Shown here one piece after another: positions 1 through 8,257 of a stretch of 35,115 nucleotides of DNA (position 1 is its first letter; the number at the start of each line of letters is the position of its first letter). The DNA comes from Ruegeria atlantica (GTDB lineage Bacteria; Pseudomonadota; Alphaproteobacteria; Rhodobacterales; Rhodobacteraceae). The notes beneath the pieces were generated by a model. The model was not told the DNA's origin. It was given only the letters and a program-made list of their open reading frames with translations, and ran no database searches. A program made the position numbers and the translations under genes. The DNA lies in NCBI RefSeq assembly GCF_001458195.1, contig NZ_CYPU01000030.1, positions 1-35,115 of the forward strand, written 5' to 3'.

Positions 1-2
1 TC

Positions 3-239
3 ATCGACGGCAAGATCGACGCGGAGAACAACCCGCTGAAAAACGCCCCCCACACGGTGCGCGATCTGGTCGGCGACTGGGACAGGCCCTACAGCCGCGA
101 ACAGGCCTGCTTCCCCCCAGGCTCCATGGGCGTCGACAAATACTGGTCCCCCGTAAACCGCGTCGACAACGCATATGGCGACAGAAACCTAATCTGCACA
201 TGCCCCCCAATGGACGCTTACGAAGAAGCCGCAGAGTAA
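3..239 (+). CDS. gcvP: Glycine dehydrogenase (P-protein), C-terminal fragment
   Basis: Partial gene: the 5' part lies outside the window and the reading frame is open from base 3 to the TAA at 237-239 (78 residues seen). The translation carries the conserved P-protein tail: NPLKNAPHT, then [10 protein letters not shown], then [17 protein letters not shown]-protein is the PLP-dependent decarboxylating subunit of the glycine cleavage system, a cytoplasmic housekeeping complex. It has no role in denitrification, so it marks the chromosomal flank of the cluster. A hairpin follows directly. Identity is secure from the C-terminal motif; nothing can be said about the catalytic lysine, which is upstream of the window. 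Confidence 0.93.
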   Translation: MDGKIDAENNPLKNAPHTVRDLVGDWDRPYSREQACFPPGSMGVDKYWSPVNRVDNAYGDRNLICTCPPMDAYEEAAE

Positions 240-257
240 GCGAGCTTAAACTCACGA

Positions 258-283
258 CCGACCCCCGAAATTATGGGGGTCGG
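258..283 (+). terminator. Hairpin after gcvP, probable terminator
   Basis: A 9-bp perfect inverted repeat (CCGACCCCC / GGGGGTCGG) with an 8-nt AT-rich loop starts 19 bases after the gcvP stop codon. There is no T-run after it on the plus strand, so it is a terminator by position and stem strength only. Confidence 0.5.
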
Positions 284-342
284 CCATAAGAAATGGGCGG
301 TGCCCCGAAGGGAAAATCCAAAGACCATCAGGTGGAGGAACA

Positions 343-1338
343 ATGAAACACTATGTCCTCAAAAATGCCCGTTCACGGCAAGCCTGCGTTGCCAGGCAAA
401 CACCCAACAGAAATCATCACGTCGATGTTGTCCTCTCTGGCGAGGACACCGAAGCATCTGCACAGATCGTCCTGGATTTCTTTGATGCCTTGAACAGGCT
501 GGTCGAACATCATTCTTACATCATCAACATTCGCAGGTTGGCTAAAGATCCGGTCGAAGGGCCGCTGTATTGGTCTGGGCGAACGGCACTGTTTTGGGGG
601 GATATCCACGAAAACTGGCGGTTGAATGGCTCTGAGAAATCCTGGACCTCGCAGGTTGTGAACCTGTCGTCGCGCACAATACTTGTCGGCAGCGCTGTTT
701 TGCTCCTTGCTCAGATCGGGCGGGCAGAAAAAACAGTCGCCGCAGTGCACCCCAACTTCACGGCCGCAGCACAGGAAATCGGACTGATCGAAGATGGATC
801 GGGTATCCACATGGCCTATGATAACCGTTTGCACAGCGCATCGACCCGGTTAAGCGCATTACGGTTGTTGTCCAATTTCGTTTCGATCGATCACGGAGAG
901 CACCTCGCAGACACTCTGCGCGGATACATCGGCCTGTCCGAGCCTAAAAGGACCACCAAGAGTCATATTGCAATCCGGCTTTTCCAACGGTCCGAGGCCG
1001 ATCCACAAGTGCGCCGAGCCATCGAAACGATGAGTGATAATCTTGAGGAGCCATTGCGGATCTCGGATCTGGCGCTAATGCTGGGTACGTCTACCCGACA
1101 GTTGCAGCGTCGGTTCCTGAACAGAACCGGCACAAAGCTTTTGACAACGTACAGAGAGTTGCGTCTGGAACGGGCTGACACGTTGCTTCGGACAACGGAT
1201 TTGTCGCAGCGAGAGATTTCGGCAGCCACCGGGTTTTCTTCTGCCGTCGCTTTGGGGCGCGCCTTTCGCGCCCATTACAAGACATCCCCGGACGACATCC
1301 GAAATCAACGCTTTGCGGGACAGTTATCCGCCAGGTAG
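343..1338 (+). CDS. GlxA-type AraC family transcriptional regulator
   Basis: 331 residues. The N-terminal part (about 20-200) has the layout of the DJ-1/PfpI-like domain of GlxA-type regulators, though it is divergent. The C-terminal part (about 225-325) is a two-helix-turn-helix AraC domain, seen in RISDLALMLGTSTRQLQRRF and in the second helix region LSQREISAATGFSSAVALGRAF, ending with the family's SPDDIR-like tail. An AGGTGGAGG-type ribosome site lies just before the ATG. It is transcribed alone, with gcvP upstream and a convergent cyclase gene downstream. Relatives often control amine, amino acid or choline catabolism. The target here is unknown, and no link to denitrification can be read from the sequence. 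The family call is solid. Confidence 0.88.
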   Translation: MKHYVLKNARSRQACVARQTPNRNHHVDVVLSGEDTEASAQIVLDFFDALNRLVEHHSYIINIRRLAKDPVEGPLYWSGRTALFWGDIHENWRLNGSEKSWTSQVVNLSSRTILVGSAVLLLAQIGRAEKTVAAVHPNFTAAAQEIGLIEDGSGIHMAYDNRLHSASTRLSALRLLSNFVSIDHGEHLADTLRGYIGLSEPKRTTKSHIAIRLFQRSEADPQVRRAIETMSDNLEEPLRISDLALMLGTSTRQLQRRFLNRTGTKLLTTYRELRLERADTLLRTTDLSQREISAATGFSSAVALGRAFRAHYKTSPDDIRNQRFAGQLSAR

Positions 1339-1573
1339 GACGAAAAGGACCGCGCCCCGGCAAACAGTCGGTTCGTCACCCTCACCTTAAGTCAAACACA
1401 CTCGCTGACCCACGCGTCGGGTGAGTTGCCGTTCCCATTGGGCCGTCTTCAGAGTGCGCACTGAAGCCGTTTTGGTTGGCTCAGTCTTGTAGATTGCAGG
1501 CGCTCTCATCGCTGGCACATGACCGCCGGACCCCGCCTTTTGAAGTTACGACGGGCGCAACTCCCTGCATTTG
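1339..1573. other. Non-coding gap between convergent genes
   Basis: 235 bases between the stop codons of the AraC regulator and the cyclase. The only structure I see is a weak, imperfect dyad (TGACCC / GGGTGA) near 1407-1425. I see no T-run terminator, RNA gene or repeat. Confidence 0.5.
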
Positions 1574-3211
1574 TCAGGGATAGGGGGCACAAACGTGAGG
1601 CGCCGCCCGGCTTTCGACCAGACGCGCCAATTCATAGGCAGAAACGCGGGTTCCTATGCCTTTCAGATCGAACGGTCCCGCCGGGGTCATATCTATCCGG
1701 ACCTGTCGCGCAGTTGCATTTGAGACAAGCACCTGACCGTCCTTGGCGATTTCACACAGGCGTGCCGCCAGATTGGGCGCAGGCCCGATGGCCGAGTAAT
1801 CCACACGACCCTCAAAACCGATCCGACCCAAGGTTGCTGCGCCAGTTGCGATCCCAATGCCGAGGCCAAGACCATGCTGCGCTGTACCCGCCCTGTATGG
1901 GACCATCGCCTTTCGAACATCCACTTGCATTTTCTGGGCCAGATCAACGGCTCGCTGCGCAGCATCATCCAGCGGCACCGGCGCGCCGAACAAAACCATC
2001 AAACCGTCGCCAAGAAACCGTTCCAATGTTCCCCCGCAGGCTTCGACAAGCGGTCCACAAGTGCCGTGAAATGAGTTGAGCGCCGAGACAACCTGATCCG
2101 CATTGGCAACGGTGGCGAAGGCCGTGAACCCGCGCAGATCAGCAAAAAGAACTGTGATCTCGGCCTTACGGGTTCTCAAGACATCCGCCTCATCCGTCGC
2201 GCCGACAATCATCGCTGCCACCTGCGCCGGCAAGAAACGTTTCAGACGATTGGTGCGCTCGATCTCTTCTATCTGGTTGGCGACCCGAGTTTCCAACGCT
2301 GCATTCAAATCGGCCAGTTGGGCTTTTTGCACTTCGACTTGCCCGTAAAGCGCACCCAGTTTTTCGCTGGTCTGGTTCACGTGGTTTGCCAGCTCGCCCA
2401 GTTCGTCCCGATTGGGAACCGTAATCCGGTTGTCGAACCCACCCCGGGACAGCTTGCTGAGCACCGCATGGATGCGTTCGATCGGCCACAACAGGGACGA
2501 CGAAATCGAATATCCCAACAAAAGGGCAATCCCAATCGCTGCGATCGCCGCAGCCGTGATGCTTAGACGTGAAGTCAAATATGCCCGTTCTGTTGTCCGC
2601 GCCAGTTCGCGCACTTCCTGTTCGACATCCTGCGCCACGGTATACGCCTCGCGCTGCATGGCTTGGAGCGGCTCGAACATGTGGTCGATACCGTATTGCG
2701 CTGCGGCTAACAGATCGCCTTCGCGGTTCAGACGGCGCAGTTCAGTGATTGCCGGTAAAATGTCCTGAAGGTCAGATCGAAGGTTCGCGATCGCCTGCGC
2801 ATCCGGCATTCCGGGCTGTCCGAAACTGCGAAAACCAAGGGCAAGGTTTCGCTCTAGTGCTGCCGAAACGTGAAGTATCGAACGCGTAGAAGCCCCCAGA
2901 ACTCCGTTCTGACGAGGAAAGTCTTTCAGATTCTGCGGAACGAACAAGGACAGTAGGTGTGTGTTCAGGTTCGAGATCGTCGTGTGGGTGTCATTAAAAA
3001 ACGCAATACGCTCCTGATCGCGCATCATCGTCTCGGACCGCAGATTGGCCTGATGCAAGGCATATAGACCAAACAACACCAAACAGACCAGCAGACCGGT
3101 TATTCCTAGAAAAGCCACCAGCAGCTTGGCCCGAACCGAAAGAGCGACCTTGGCGACGCTGAGCGCAACCAAGGGCGGCCTGTCAGGGCCACCGTTGCGG
3201 TCGTGTGTCAT
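1574..3211 (-). CDS. Membrane class III nucleotide cyclase with HAMP domain
   Basis: 545 residues from the ATG at 3211, which follows a G-rich stretch. A start 24 codons further upstream is possible but adds an atypical leader. Order: N-terminal membrane helix (about 27-52), periplasmic sensor helices (to about 215), second membrane helix (about 218-243), HAMP linker (about 245-300), coiled coil, then a class III cyclase domain (about 345-530). Metal-binding aspartates are visible in VLFADLRGFT and FLGDGLMVLFG, and the transition-state Asn/Arg in NLAARL. The usual base-selecting Lys and Asp are replaced (GTLERFLGDG and IGPAPN), so ATP versus GTP use cannot be assigned. It lies 120 bases downstream of the Dnr-like regulator on the same strand and may be co-transcribed with it. 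Confidence 0.9.
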   Translation of the reverse strand: MTHDRNGGPDRPPLVALSVAKVALSVRAKLLVAFLGITGLLVCLVLFGLYALHQANLRSETMMRDQERIAFFNDTHTTISNLNTHLLSLFVPQNLKDFPRQNGVLGASTRSILHVSAALERNLALGFRSFGQPGMPDAQAIANLRSDLQDILPAITELRRLNREGDLLAAAQYGIDHMFEPLQAMQREAYTVAQDVEQEVRELARTTERAYLTSRLSITAAAIAAIGIALLLGYSISSSLLWPIERIHAVLSKLSRGGFDNRITVPNRDELGELANHVNQTSEKLGALYGQVEVQKAQLADLNAALETRVANQIEEIERTNRLKRFLPAQVAAMIVGATDEADVLRTRKAEITVLFADLRGFTAFATVANADQVVSALNSFHGTCGPLVEACGGTLERFLGDGLMVLFGAPVPLDDAAQRAVDLAQKMQVDVRKAMVPYRAGTAQHGLGLGIGIATGAATLGRIGFEGRVDYSAIGPAPNLAARLCEIAKDGQVLVSNATARQVRIDMTPAGPFDLKGIGTRVSAYELARLVESRAAPHVCAPYP

Positions 3212-3331
3212 GCTGCACCCCCCGCCGAAATACGCGGCAGAACTGGCAGCACTATACACAAATATGCAAAAAATCGCTAGCAAATAGCTCGAAATGTCTG
3301 CGCAAATAAGCCAGCCGAAGCGGAATGTGCG

Positions 3332-4024
3332 CTACTTTTCGGACGAGTCGCTTTCGGCGTAGTCACGAAGTCTTTGGATATCCGCGATTTCGGCGTGATT
3401 GCGATTGATCTTCACACCCACCGGCTTGAGCCGCGAAAACGCCCTGCTCAGACTTTCGGGTTTCATGCCCAAGCGCCCGGCAATCAGCATTTTATCGTAA
3501 GGCAGCTCGACTTCGCAGCCGCCAGACACCTTGTCGGACAGGTTCAGCAGAAACTCGGCCACCCTCTGTGCGCCGGTCTGAGCCTTGAGCTGCTCTAGCT
3601 GCGCGACCAGTGAATGCAAATGGGTAAAGGTCGATGCCAGGATCGACACGCCAATCTCAGGGTCTTCGCGCATCAGGGACAAAAGAAGTGGGCTGGGAAA
3701 ATGCATGATTTCGCAGGCCGAAACAGCCTCAGCAGAGACTGGGTAAGGCACATTGCGCAGCGCGACCGCCTCACCAAAGCTTTCGCCACGGGTAAAGACG
3801 CTGACGACGGCCTCGGCCCCAGTCGGCGCCATGCGAAACAGCTTGACCCAACCCGCCAGAACCACGTGTACGGCCTTGGCCTCTTCCTCCTGCAGAAAGA
3901 TCGTCTCACCCCGGTCGTAGCGCCGCCAGATCGCATGGCTGAGCAGTTTGTCGATTTGGTGCTCTGGCAGGCTTTTCAGCAATAGCGACTGTCTGGCGAT
4001 TGCCTTTTGTGTTTCATGGGCCAA
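3332..4024 (-). CDS. Dnr/NnrR-like Crp/Fnr family regulator
   Basis: 230 residues. A cyclic-nucleotide-binding-like beta roll (about 15-125), dimer helix (about 130-155) and C-terminal winged helix (about 165-225) with recognition helix KPESLSRAFSRL. There are no N-terminal Fnr-type cysteines, so no Fnr iron-sulfur cluster. The phosphate-binding segment reads FGEAVAL...PYPVSAEA and lacks the Arg-Ser pair that binds cAMP in Crp. Overall it resembles Dnr, the NO-responsive (haem-dependent) activator of nir, nor and nos genes. No in-frame ATG is near the family start, so TTG at 4024, preceded by a GGGGG stretch about 8 bases upstream, is chosen. It is divergent from hemA. Likely activator of the operators listed in this window; that last step is inference. 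Confidence 0.85.
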   Translation of the reverse strand: MAHETQKAIARQSLLLKSLPEHQIDKLLSHAIWRRYDRGETIFLQEEEAKAVHVVLAGWVKLFRMAPTGAEAVVSVFTRGESFGEAVALRNVPYPVSAEAVSACEIMHFPSPLLLSLMREDPEIGVSILASTFTHLHSLVAQLEQLKAQTGAQRVAEFLLNLSDKVSGGCEVELPYDKMLIAGRLGMKPESLSRAFSRLKPVGVKINRNHAEIADIQRLRDYAESDSSEK

Positions 4025-4129
4025 GAAGTGCCCCCTTTTTCCCTGGCCAATCTCTCAGCCGGTACATTCGTTGCCTTATGGCTATGCCAAACCTGAATCC
4101 TCTGCACCAGCTTTTTCCTGCGCCACAAC

Positions 4130-4143
4130 TTGACAATTGTCAT
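4130..4143 (+). promoter_or_regulatory. Dnr/NnrR box upstream of hemA
   Basis: TTGACAATTGTCAT matches TTGAC-N4-GTCAA at 9 of the 10 specified bases. A -10-like TAACCT lies at 4166-4171, 22 bases after the box, the spacing expected for class II activation at -41.5. The hemA start codon is at 4206. Confidence 0.7.
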
Positions 4144-4205
4144 GTCATCGCACCGCCACCATGCCTAACCTTAGGTCAAAGCCAGTATTCCCGGGAGTGT
4201 GTGAG

Positions 4206-5429
4206 ATGGACTACCAGCGATTTTTCACCCAGAGCCTTGATGATTTGCGGGATGAAGGAAACTATCGCGTTTTCATAGATCTGCAACGGAACTGCGGGGC
4301 CTTCCCGAACGCGCGCCAGACTGATGGAGCGGTGCAGCGAGATGTGCGTATCTGGTGTTCCAACGACTATTTGGGCATGGGGCAGCATTCGGAGGTGATT
4401 GGTGCGATGCATGACGCACTGGATCGCTGCGGTGCAGGTGCGGGTGGCACGCGCAACATCTCGGGCACAACACATGACCACGTGCTGCTGGAAAATGAAC
4501 TGGCCGATCTGCACGGGAAAGAGGCCGCGCTGCTGTTCACTTCGGGCTATGTCTCGAACTGGGCCGCGCTTGGAACTCTGGCGGCCAAAATCCCCGGCCT
4601 GATCGTTTTCTCTGATGCGTTGAATCACGCGTCGATGATCGAAGGCATCCGCCATTCGCGCGCGCAAAAGGTCATCTGGAAGCACAACGACCTTGAAGAC
4701 CTAGAGGCGAAACTGGCCGCGGCCGCCCCCAACGCGCCCAAGATGATCGCGTTTGAATCTGTCTATTCGATGGATGGCGACATCGCTCCGATCAAGGGTA
4801 TCTGCGATTTGGCCGACAAATACGGCGCGATGACTTATCTGGATGAAGTTCACGCCGTTGGTCTTTACGGCCCCCGTGGCGGTGGCATTGCCGAGCGTGA
4901 GGGGCTGATGGACCGGCTGACCGTGATCGAAGGCACGCTGGGCAAAGCATTCGGCGTGGTTGGCGGTTACATCGCCGCTTCGGCTGCGCTGTGCGATTTC
5001 GTGCGCAGTTTTGCCAGCGGGTTCATCTTTACGACCGCCCTGCCCCCCGCGATTGCAGCTGGTGCTGCGGCCTCGATCCGGCATTTGAAACAGTCGAATA
5101 CCGAACGTGATCTTCAAAAAGCACGCGTGGGGCAGGTACGTGCCCGACTGGATGCCGAAGGGATTCCTCACCTTTCTAACCCCAGCCATATCATCCCCGT
5201 GATGGTAGGCGATCCGGTGAAATGCAAATTCATCTCGGATACGCTGTTGGAAGAGTTCGGTATCTATATCCAGCCGATCAACTACCCAACCGTGCCCAAA
5301 GGGACCGAGCGTTTGCGGATCACCCCTTCGCCTGTGCATACGGACGAGGATATCGACCATTTGGTCGGCGCCCTGTTGGCCCTGTGGCACCGCTGCCAGA
5401 TCGCGCGGATACCGATGGCTGCTCAATAG
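4206..5429 (+). CDS. hemA: 5-aminolevulinate synthase
   Basis: 407 residues. Makes 5-aminolevulinate from glycine and succinyl-CoA with PLP (the Shemin pathway of alphaproteobacteria), the first step to haem, haem d1 and corrinoids. The start MDYQRFF is typical of the family. The glycine-rich [13 protein letters not shown] stretch, the active-site region YLDEVHAVG, and the PLP-lysine motif [14 protein letters not shown] are all present, and the length is normal. An in-frame ATG at 4137 would add 23 residues, but it lies inside the operator region and is rejected. The Dnr-type box upstream suggests expression rises under denitrifying conditions, when demand for haem c, b and d1 is highest. A terminator-like hairpin follows. 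Whether a second hemA copy exists elsewhere is unknown. Confidence 0.96.
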   Translation: MDYQRFFTQSLDDLRDEGNYRVFIDLQRNCGAFPNARQTDGAVQRDVRIWCSNDYLGMGQHSEVIGAMHDALDRCGAGAGGTRNISGTTHDHVLLENELADLHGKEAALLFTSGYVSNWAALGTLAAKIPGLIVFSDALNHASMIEGIRHSRAQKVIWKHNDLEDLEAKLAAAAPNAPKMIAFESVYSMDGDIAPIKGICDLADKYGAMTYLDEVHAVGLYGPRGGGIAEREGLMDRLTVIEGTLGKAFGVVGGYIAASAALCDFVRSFASGFIFTTALPPAIAAGAAASIRHLKQSNTERDLQKARVGQVRARLDAEGIPHLSNPSHIIPVMVGDPVKCKFISDTLLEEFGIYIQPINYPTVPKGTERLRITPSPVHTDEDIDHLVGALLALWHRCQIARIPMAAQ

Positions 5430-5458
5430 CCATGGTGCCCAATCGCACCTGAGAACTT

Positions 5459-5481
5459 GCCGCTCTTGAAGGCGGCTTTTT
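5459..5481 (+). terminator. Rho-independent terminator after hemA
   Basis: A 5-bp GC stem (GCCGC / GCGGC) with an 8-nt loop is followed at once by TTTTTC and more T. It lies between the convergent hemA and norF stop codons and reads as a terminator on the plus strand. Confidence 0.6.
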
Positions 5482-5487
5482 CTTTGG

Positions 5488-5775
5488 TCACATGCGGTAG
5501 AGGGAAAAGATGACGAGCACAAAGCCGGTCAGCACCGCTGTGAATCCGCGCAGCCAGACCTGACTTTTTGCGAGATCCAGGTACAATGCAAGGATAACGC
5601 GGGCTTTGATCAGCGCGAGGATCAGGATACCGGCGCCCAGAAGCTCCGGTAGTACGGGCAGCATGGTCAACAATGCGGAAACAAGGCTTAGCGCGAGCAA
5701 CGTAAGCCAAGCACGCGGGAGTGAGTTCGGGAGCCTCTGGCGGGCGCATTTGAAAAAAGATGAGGCCTGTGACAC
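5488..5775 (-). CDS. norF: NorF-like small membrane subunit of the nor operon
   Basis: About 95 residues from a GTG at 5775, six bases after the norE stop codon. An ATG at 5820 would give 110 residues but overlaps norE by 40 bases, so the start is uncertain. Three hydrophobic segments are visible (ending ALLTMLPVLPELL, ILILALIKARVILALYLDL, and GFTAVLTGFVLVIFSLY). The AxxKARVILALYLDL-type segment resembles the COX IV-like small subunit family to which NorF belongs. It is the last gene of norCBQDEF. In Paracoccus, NorE and NorF are needed for full NO reductase activity but are not part of the purified enzyme. Assignment rests on position and hydropathy. Confidence 0.75.
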   Translation of the reverse strand: MSQASSFFKCARQRLPNSLPRAWLTLLALSLVSALLTMLPVLPELLGAGILILALIKARVILALYLDLAKSQVWLRGFTAVLTGFVLVIFSLYRM

Positions 5776-5780
5776 GGTGC

Positions 5781-6329
5781 CTATCCCAGAAGGTAAATCA
5801 CGGGAAACAGCATGATCCATACCAGGTCGACCATGTGCCAGAACTGAGCGCCAGCCTCGATATTACGTGCATCGTCGCGCCAGGCAACGAGCAGCAGGAT
5901 ACCCACCCCTGCCAACACATGTGCTGCGTGAAACCCGGTCAGCAGGTAGTAGAACATGAAAAACGGGTGGGTCTCAAACGTAATCCCCTGCGCCGCTTTT
6001 CCCGTGTACTCGACCCCTTTGATGATCAGGAACATTACTCCCAGCAGGGCAGCACCGATCAAGGCAAGACGCGCGGCACCACGGCGTGCCACCTTGCGCC
6101 AGTTCAGCGCCTGCGCGGCGAGGTAACCTGACGTGACCAGCACGGCTGTATTGAAGGCCGCACCCGTGCGATAAAGATGCGACTGCGCCTCGGCAAAGCC
6201 CGCAGGGTCGGTCAGGCGAACGGCCATGAAGGCGATCAAGCCTGCCCCGAATACCAACAACTCCGAGATGATGAGCACCCACATCAACAACTCACCTGGA
6301 AGCTCGTCGATCAGGGAGGTATCGCTCAT
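5781..6329 (-). CDS. norE: NorE, cytochrome c oxidase subunit III-like protein
   Basis: 182 residues with five predicted membrane helices. The family signature is seen in LLMWVLIISELLVFGAGLIAF near the N-terminus, in the centre HPFFMFYYLLTGFHAAHVLAG, and in the final helix WHMVDLVWIMLFPVIYLL. These are the conserved segments of COX III/NorE proteins, which lack redox centres. The ATG overlaps the norD stop by four bases (ATGA), indicating translational coupling. In Paracoccus, NorE supports NO reductase activity, but its exact role is unresolved. Fifth gene of the norCBQDEF operon. Confidence 0.9.
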   Translation of the reverse strand: MSDTSLIDELPGELLMWVLIISELLVFGAGLIAFMAVRLTDPAGFAEAQSHLYRTGAAFNTAVLVTSGYLAAQALNWRKVARRGAARLALIGAALLGVMFLIIKGVEYTGKAAQGITFETHPFFMFYYLLTGFHAAHVLAGVGILLLVAWRDDARNIEAGAQFWHMVDLVWIMLFPVIYLLG

Positions 6330-8248
6330 GCGCCGACCAATTGGCGGTAGATCTGCGGCAGCGCCATGGTCAGGCGGTGCGGGTCGGGGATGACCGCAAA
6401 CCCACCTTGTCCGAACATTCGCGGGAACCAGCTTTTGCCGGTTTTGTCGATGGTCACACCGAACACCGAATGCCCGGCGCGGCGCGCCTCGCGGACGGCC
6501 ATGCAGGTATCTTCGATACCATGGCGCCCCTCGTAATGGTCCAGATCGTTAGGCTTGCCATCGGTGATGACCAGCAGCAATCGCCGCTTTCGGGTTTGAC
6601 CTGCTAGATCCGCCGAGCAATGACGGATCGCGGCCCCAAGCCGCGTGTAGTGGCCCGGCCGCAGCGACGCGATGCGCTGTTCGACGGTCGTACCCATCGG
6701 CTCATCAAAGCGTTTGCAGCGCTGGACGTAGACGCGCTGGCGTTTTAGCGAACTGAAGGCGTGGATGGCGAAATCGTCACCACAGGCGTTCAGGCCCCAG
6801 GCGAGCGCGGCGAGTGCCTCGCGCGCGATGTCGATCACGGCCCGTCCTGTGACGGCGCTTTCAGTGGAGCGGCTGACATCCAGCAGGATCGAGACGGCAA
6901 GGTCGCGCGCCTCGGGACGGGATTGCATCCAGATACGCTCGGTTCCTTCACCATTTGCGCAGCGATCAACCTGTGCCCGTACGGCGGCCTCGATATCCAG
7001 TTGGTCGCCATCCAGATGGCCGCGCGTCATGACACGACCGGGGCGCAACGCCTCGAACTGGCGCTTGACCGCGCGGATACGGCGGGCGGTGGCTGGGTCC
7101 TTGCCAAACTCGGCCGCGTCTTCGCGGATATCTGCATCCGAGAGCAGAACATTGACGTGATCGGGCAGATACCGACCCGTACGCACATCCCATTCGGGAT
7201 AGAGGATACGGCCCGACAAACGCTCTCGGTTCACATCCTCAGGGGCGAGGTCCAGATGCAGTTTCAGCTTGGTGGGCGGGGCTTTTGAGATTTGTCCAAG
7301 GCCAATCTCTTCTTGGTCGTCGGCAGCCTTTTTGGCGTTGTCGGGATCATCGTCATCGATACGGCGATTGATGTTTAGAAACTCAGCCCAGCTGAGGATG
7401 GCTTCGAACTTGTGTAGGATAAAGCTGTCGCTGCGGGACGCCTGATCGGATTTGCGACGGCGGGCACGGTGAGTTTTCTCGCCGGATTCTTCGGGCGGAC
7501 CCTCGGTATCAGGGTTTTCGACCTCGTTATGTTCGGAAAAGCCAACCGCGCGCAGATCGGGCCACAGTGGGACCGGGCGCATCGGTTGATAGCCCCGCGG
7601 TGCGTTCAGTTCATCGTCCATCGCCAAAAGGTTTTCGGCCTGCTCCGACAATTCGGCGCGATCACCCAGACTGTGCCGGATCAGCTCTTCGACAGCCGCC
7701 TCGACAGGCGGAAGGTTGGGAGTGTCGCGTTGAAGCAGAACACCTTTGCAAAGCTCGGTGTAAAGCGGGCGAAGGCCCGGGGCGCCTTCCAATGTCGCCT
7801 CGACCATGCTTTGCGCAGCGATCAGCGCTCGCAAATCGGCGCGCAGCGGGTCATCTTCGTCAATTCGTGTTCCGGCATGCGCGGCTGCTGCTGCCAGCCA
7901 GATATACAATGCGCCGTTTGCCTCGCGCACTGGAAAAACCGCCAGACGGTCGGGCAAGCGCAGCACTTCACCATCAAACGAGGCGCGCGGCATCATTTCC
8001 ACCTCGGCCCCCAAACGGCGGCGCCAACTTAGGCGGTGGTGTGAAACCTCGGGTGAGACCGGGCGTAATTCAACGCCCGGACTACCCCCAAGCCCTCGGA
8101 AGAGGACGGCCAGCCGCCCCGCGACCTGTGACAGGTCGACCGCGGCTCCATCATGCACCTGAGGTGCATCGAGACGGCTGGCAAGGGTGTGCCACAGTTT
8201 CCCGATCGTTTCTTCGGGTTCCCATGGCTCAAAGTCGATCTTGACCAT
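6326..8248 (-). CDS. norD: NorD, VWA-domain activator of nitric oxide reductase
   Basis: 640 residues, cytoplasmic. The C-terminal von Willebrand A domain (about 450-640) has a complete MIDAS motif: DVSRST at 457-462, a conserved Thr in HYTRLGAA, and Asp in VITDGKPND. The N-terminal 300 residues are the variable helical NorD/CbbO-type region, with an acidic/basic linker around 240-300. NorD works with the MoxR-type AAA+ ATPase NorQ, encoded nine bases upstream, in activating NorCB, probably by iron insertion at the non-haem site. The pair resembles CbbQ-CbbO. Length and motif are normal for the family. Confidence 0.93.
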   Translation of the reverse strand: MVKIDFEPWEPEETIGKLWHTLASRLDAPQVHDGAAVDLSQVAGRLAVLFRGLGGSPGVELRPVSPEVSHHRLSWRRRLGAEVEMMPRASFDGEVLRLPDRLAVFPVREANGALYIWLAAAAAHAGTRIDEDDPLRADLRALIAAQSMVEATLEGAPGLRPLYTELCKGVLLQRDTPNLPPVEAAVEELIRHSLGDRAELSEQAENLLAMDDELNAPRGYQPMRPVPLWPDLRAVGFSEHNEVENPDTEGPPEESGEKTHRARRRKSDQASRSDSFILHKFEAILSWAEFLNINRRIDDDDPDNAKKAADDQEEIGLGQISKAPPTKLKLHLDLAPEDVNRERLSGRILYPEWDVRTGRYLPDHVNVLLSDADIREDAAEFGKDPATARRIRAVKRQFEALRPGRVMTRGHLDGDQLDIEAAVRAQVDRCANGEGTERIWMQSRPEARDLAVSILLDVSRSTESAVTGRAVIDIAREALAALAWGLNACGDDFAIHAFSSLKRQRVYVQRCKRFDEPMGTTVEQRIASLRPGHYTRLGAAIRHCSADLAGQTRKRRLLLVITDGKPNDLDHYEGRHGIEDTCMAVREARRAGHSVFGVTIDKTGKSWFPRMFGQGGFAVIPDPHRLTMALPQIYRQLVGA

Positions 8249-8257
8249 CGGCCGGCC

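Noticed and set aside
1519..2079. Plus-strand frame of 186 codons at the 3' end of the cyclase gene
   Set aside because: Pro/Arg-rich shadow of the cyclase domain, without a ribosome site or known motif.
3332..4024. The Crp/Fnr gene as a cAMP receptor or as an oxygen-sensing Fnr
   Set aside because: The Arg-Ser pair of the cAMP pocket is missing and there are no N-terminal cluster cysteines, so a Dnr-like NO regulator fits better.
4164..4179. Second Dnr-type box close to hemA (CCTAACCTTAGGTCAA)
   Set aside because: Only one half-site fits, and the spacing is 5 rather than 4 bases. The stretch overlaps the proposed -10 hexamer of the real box.
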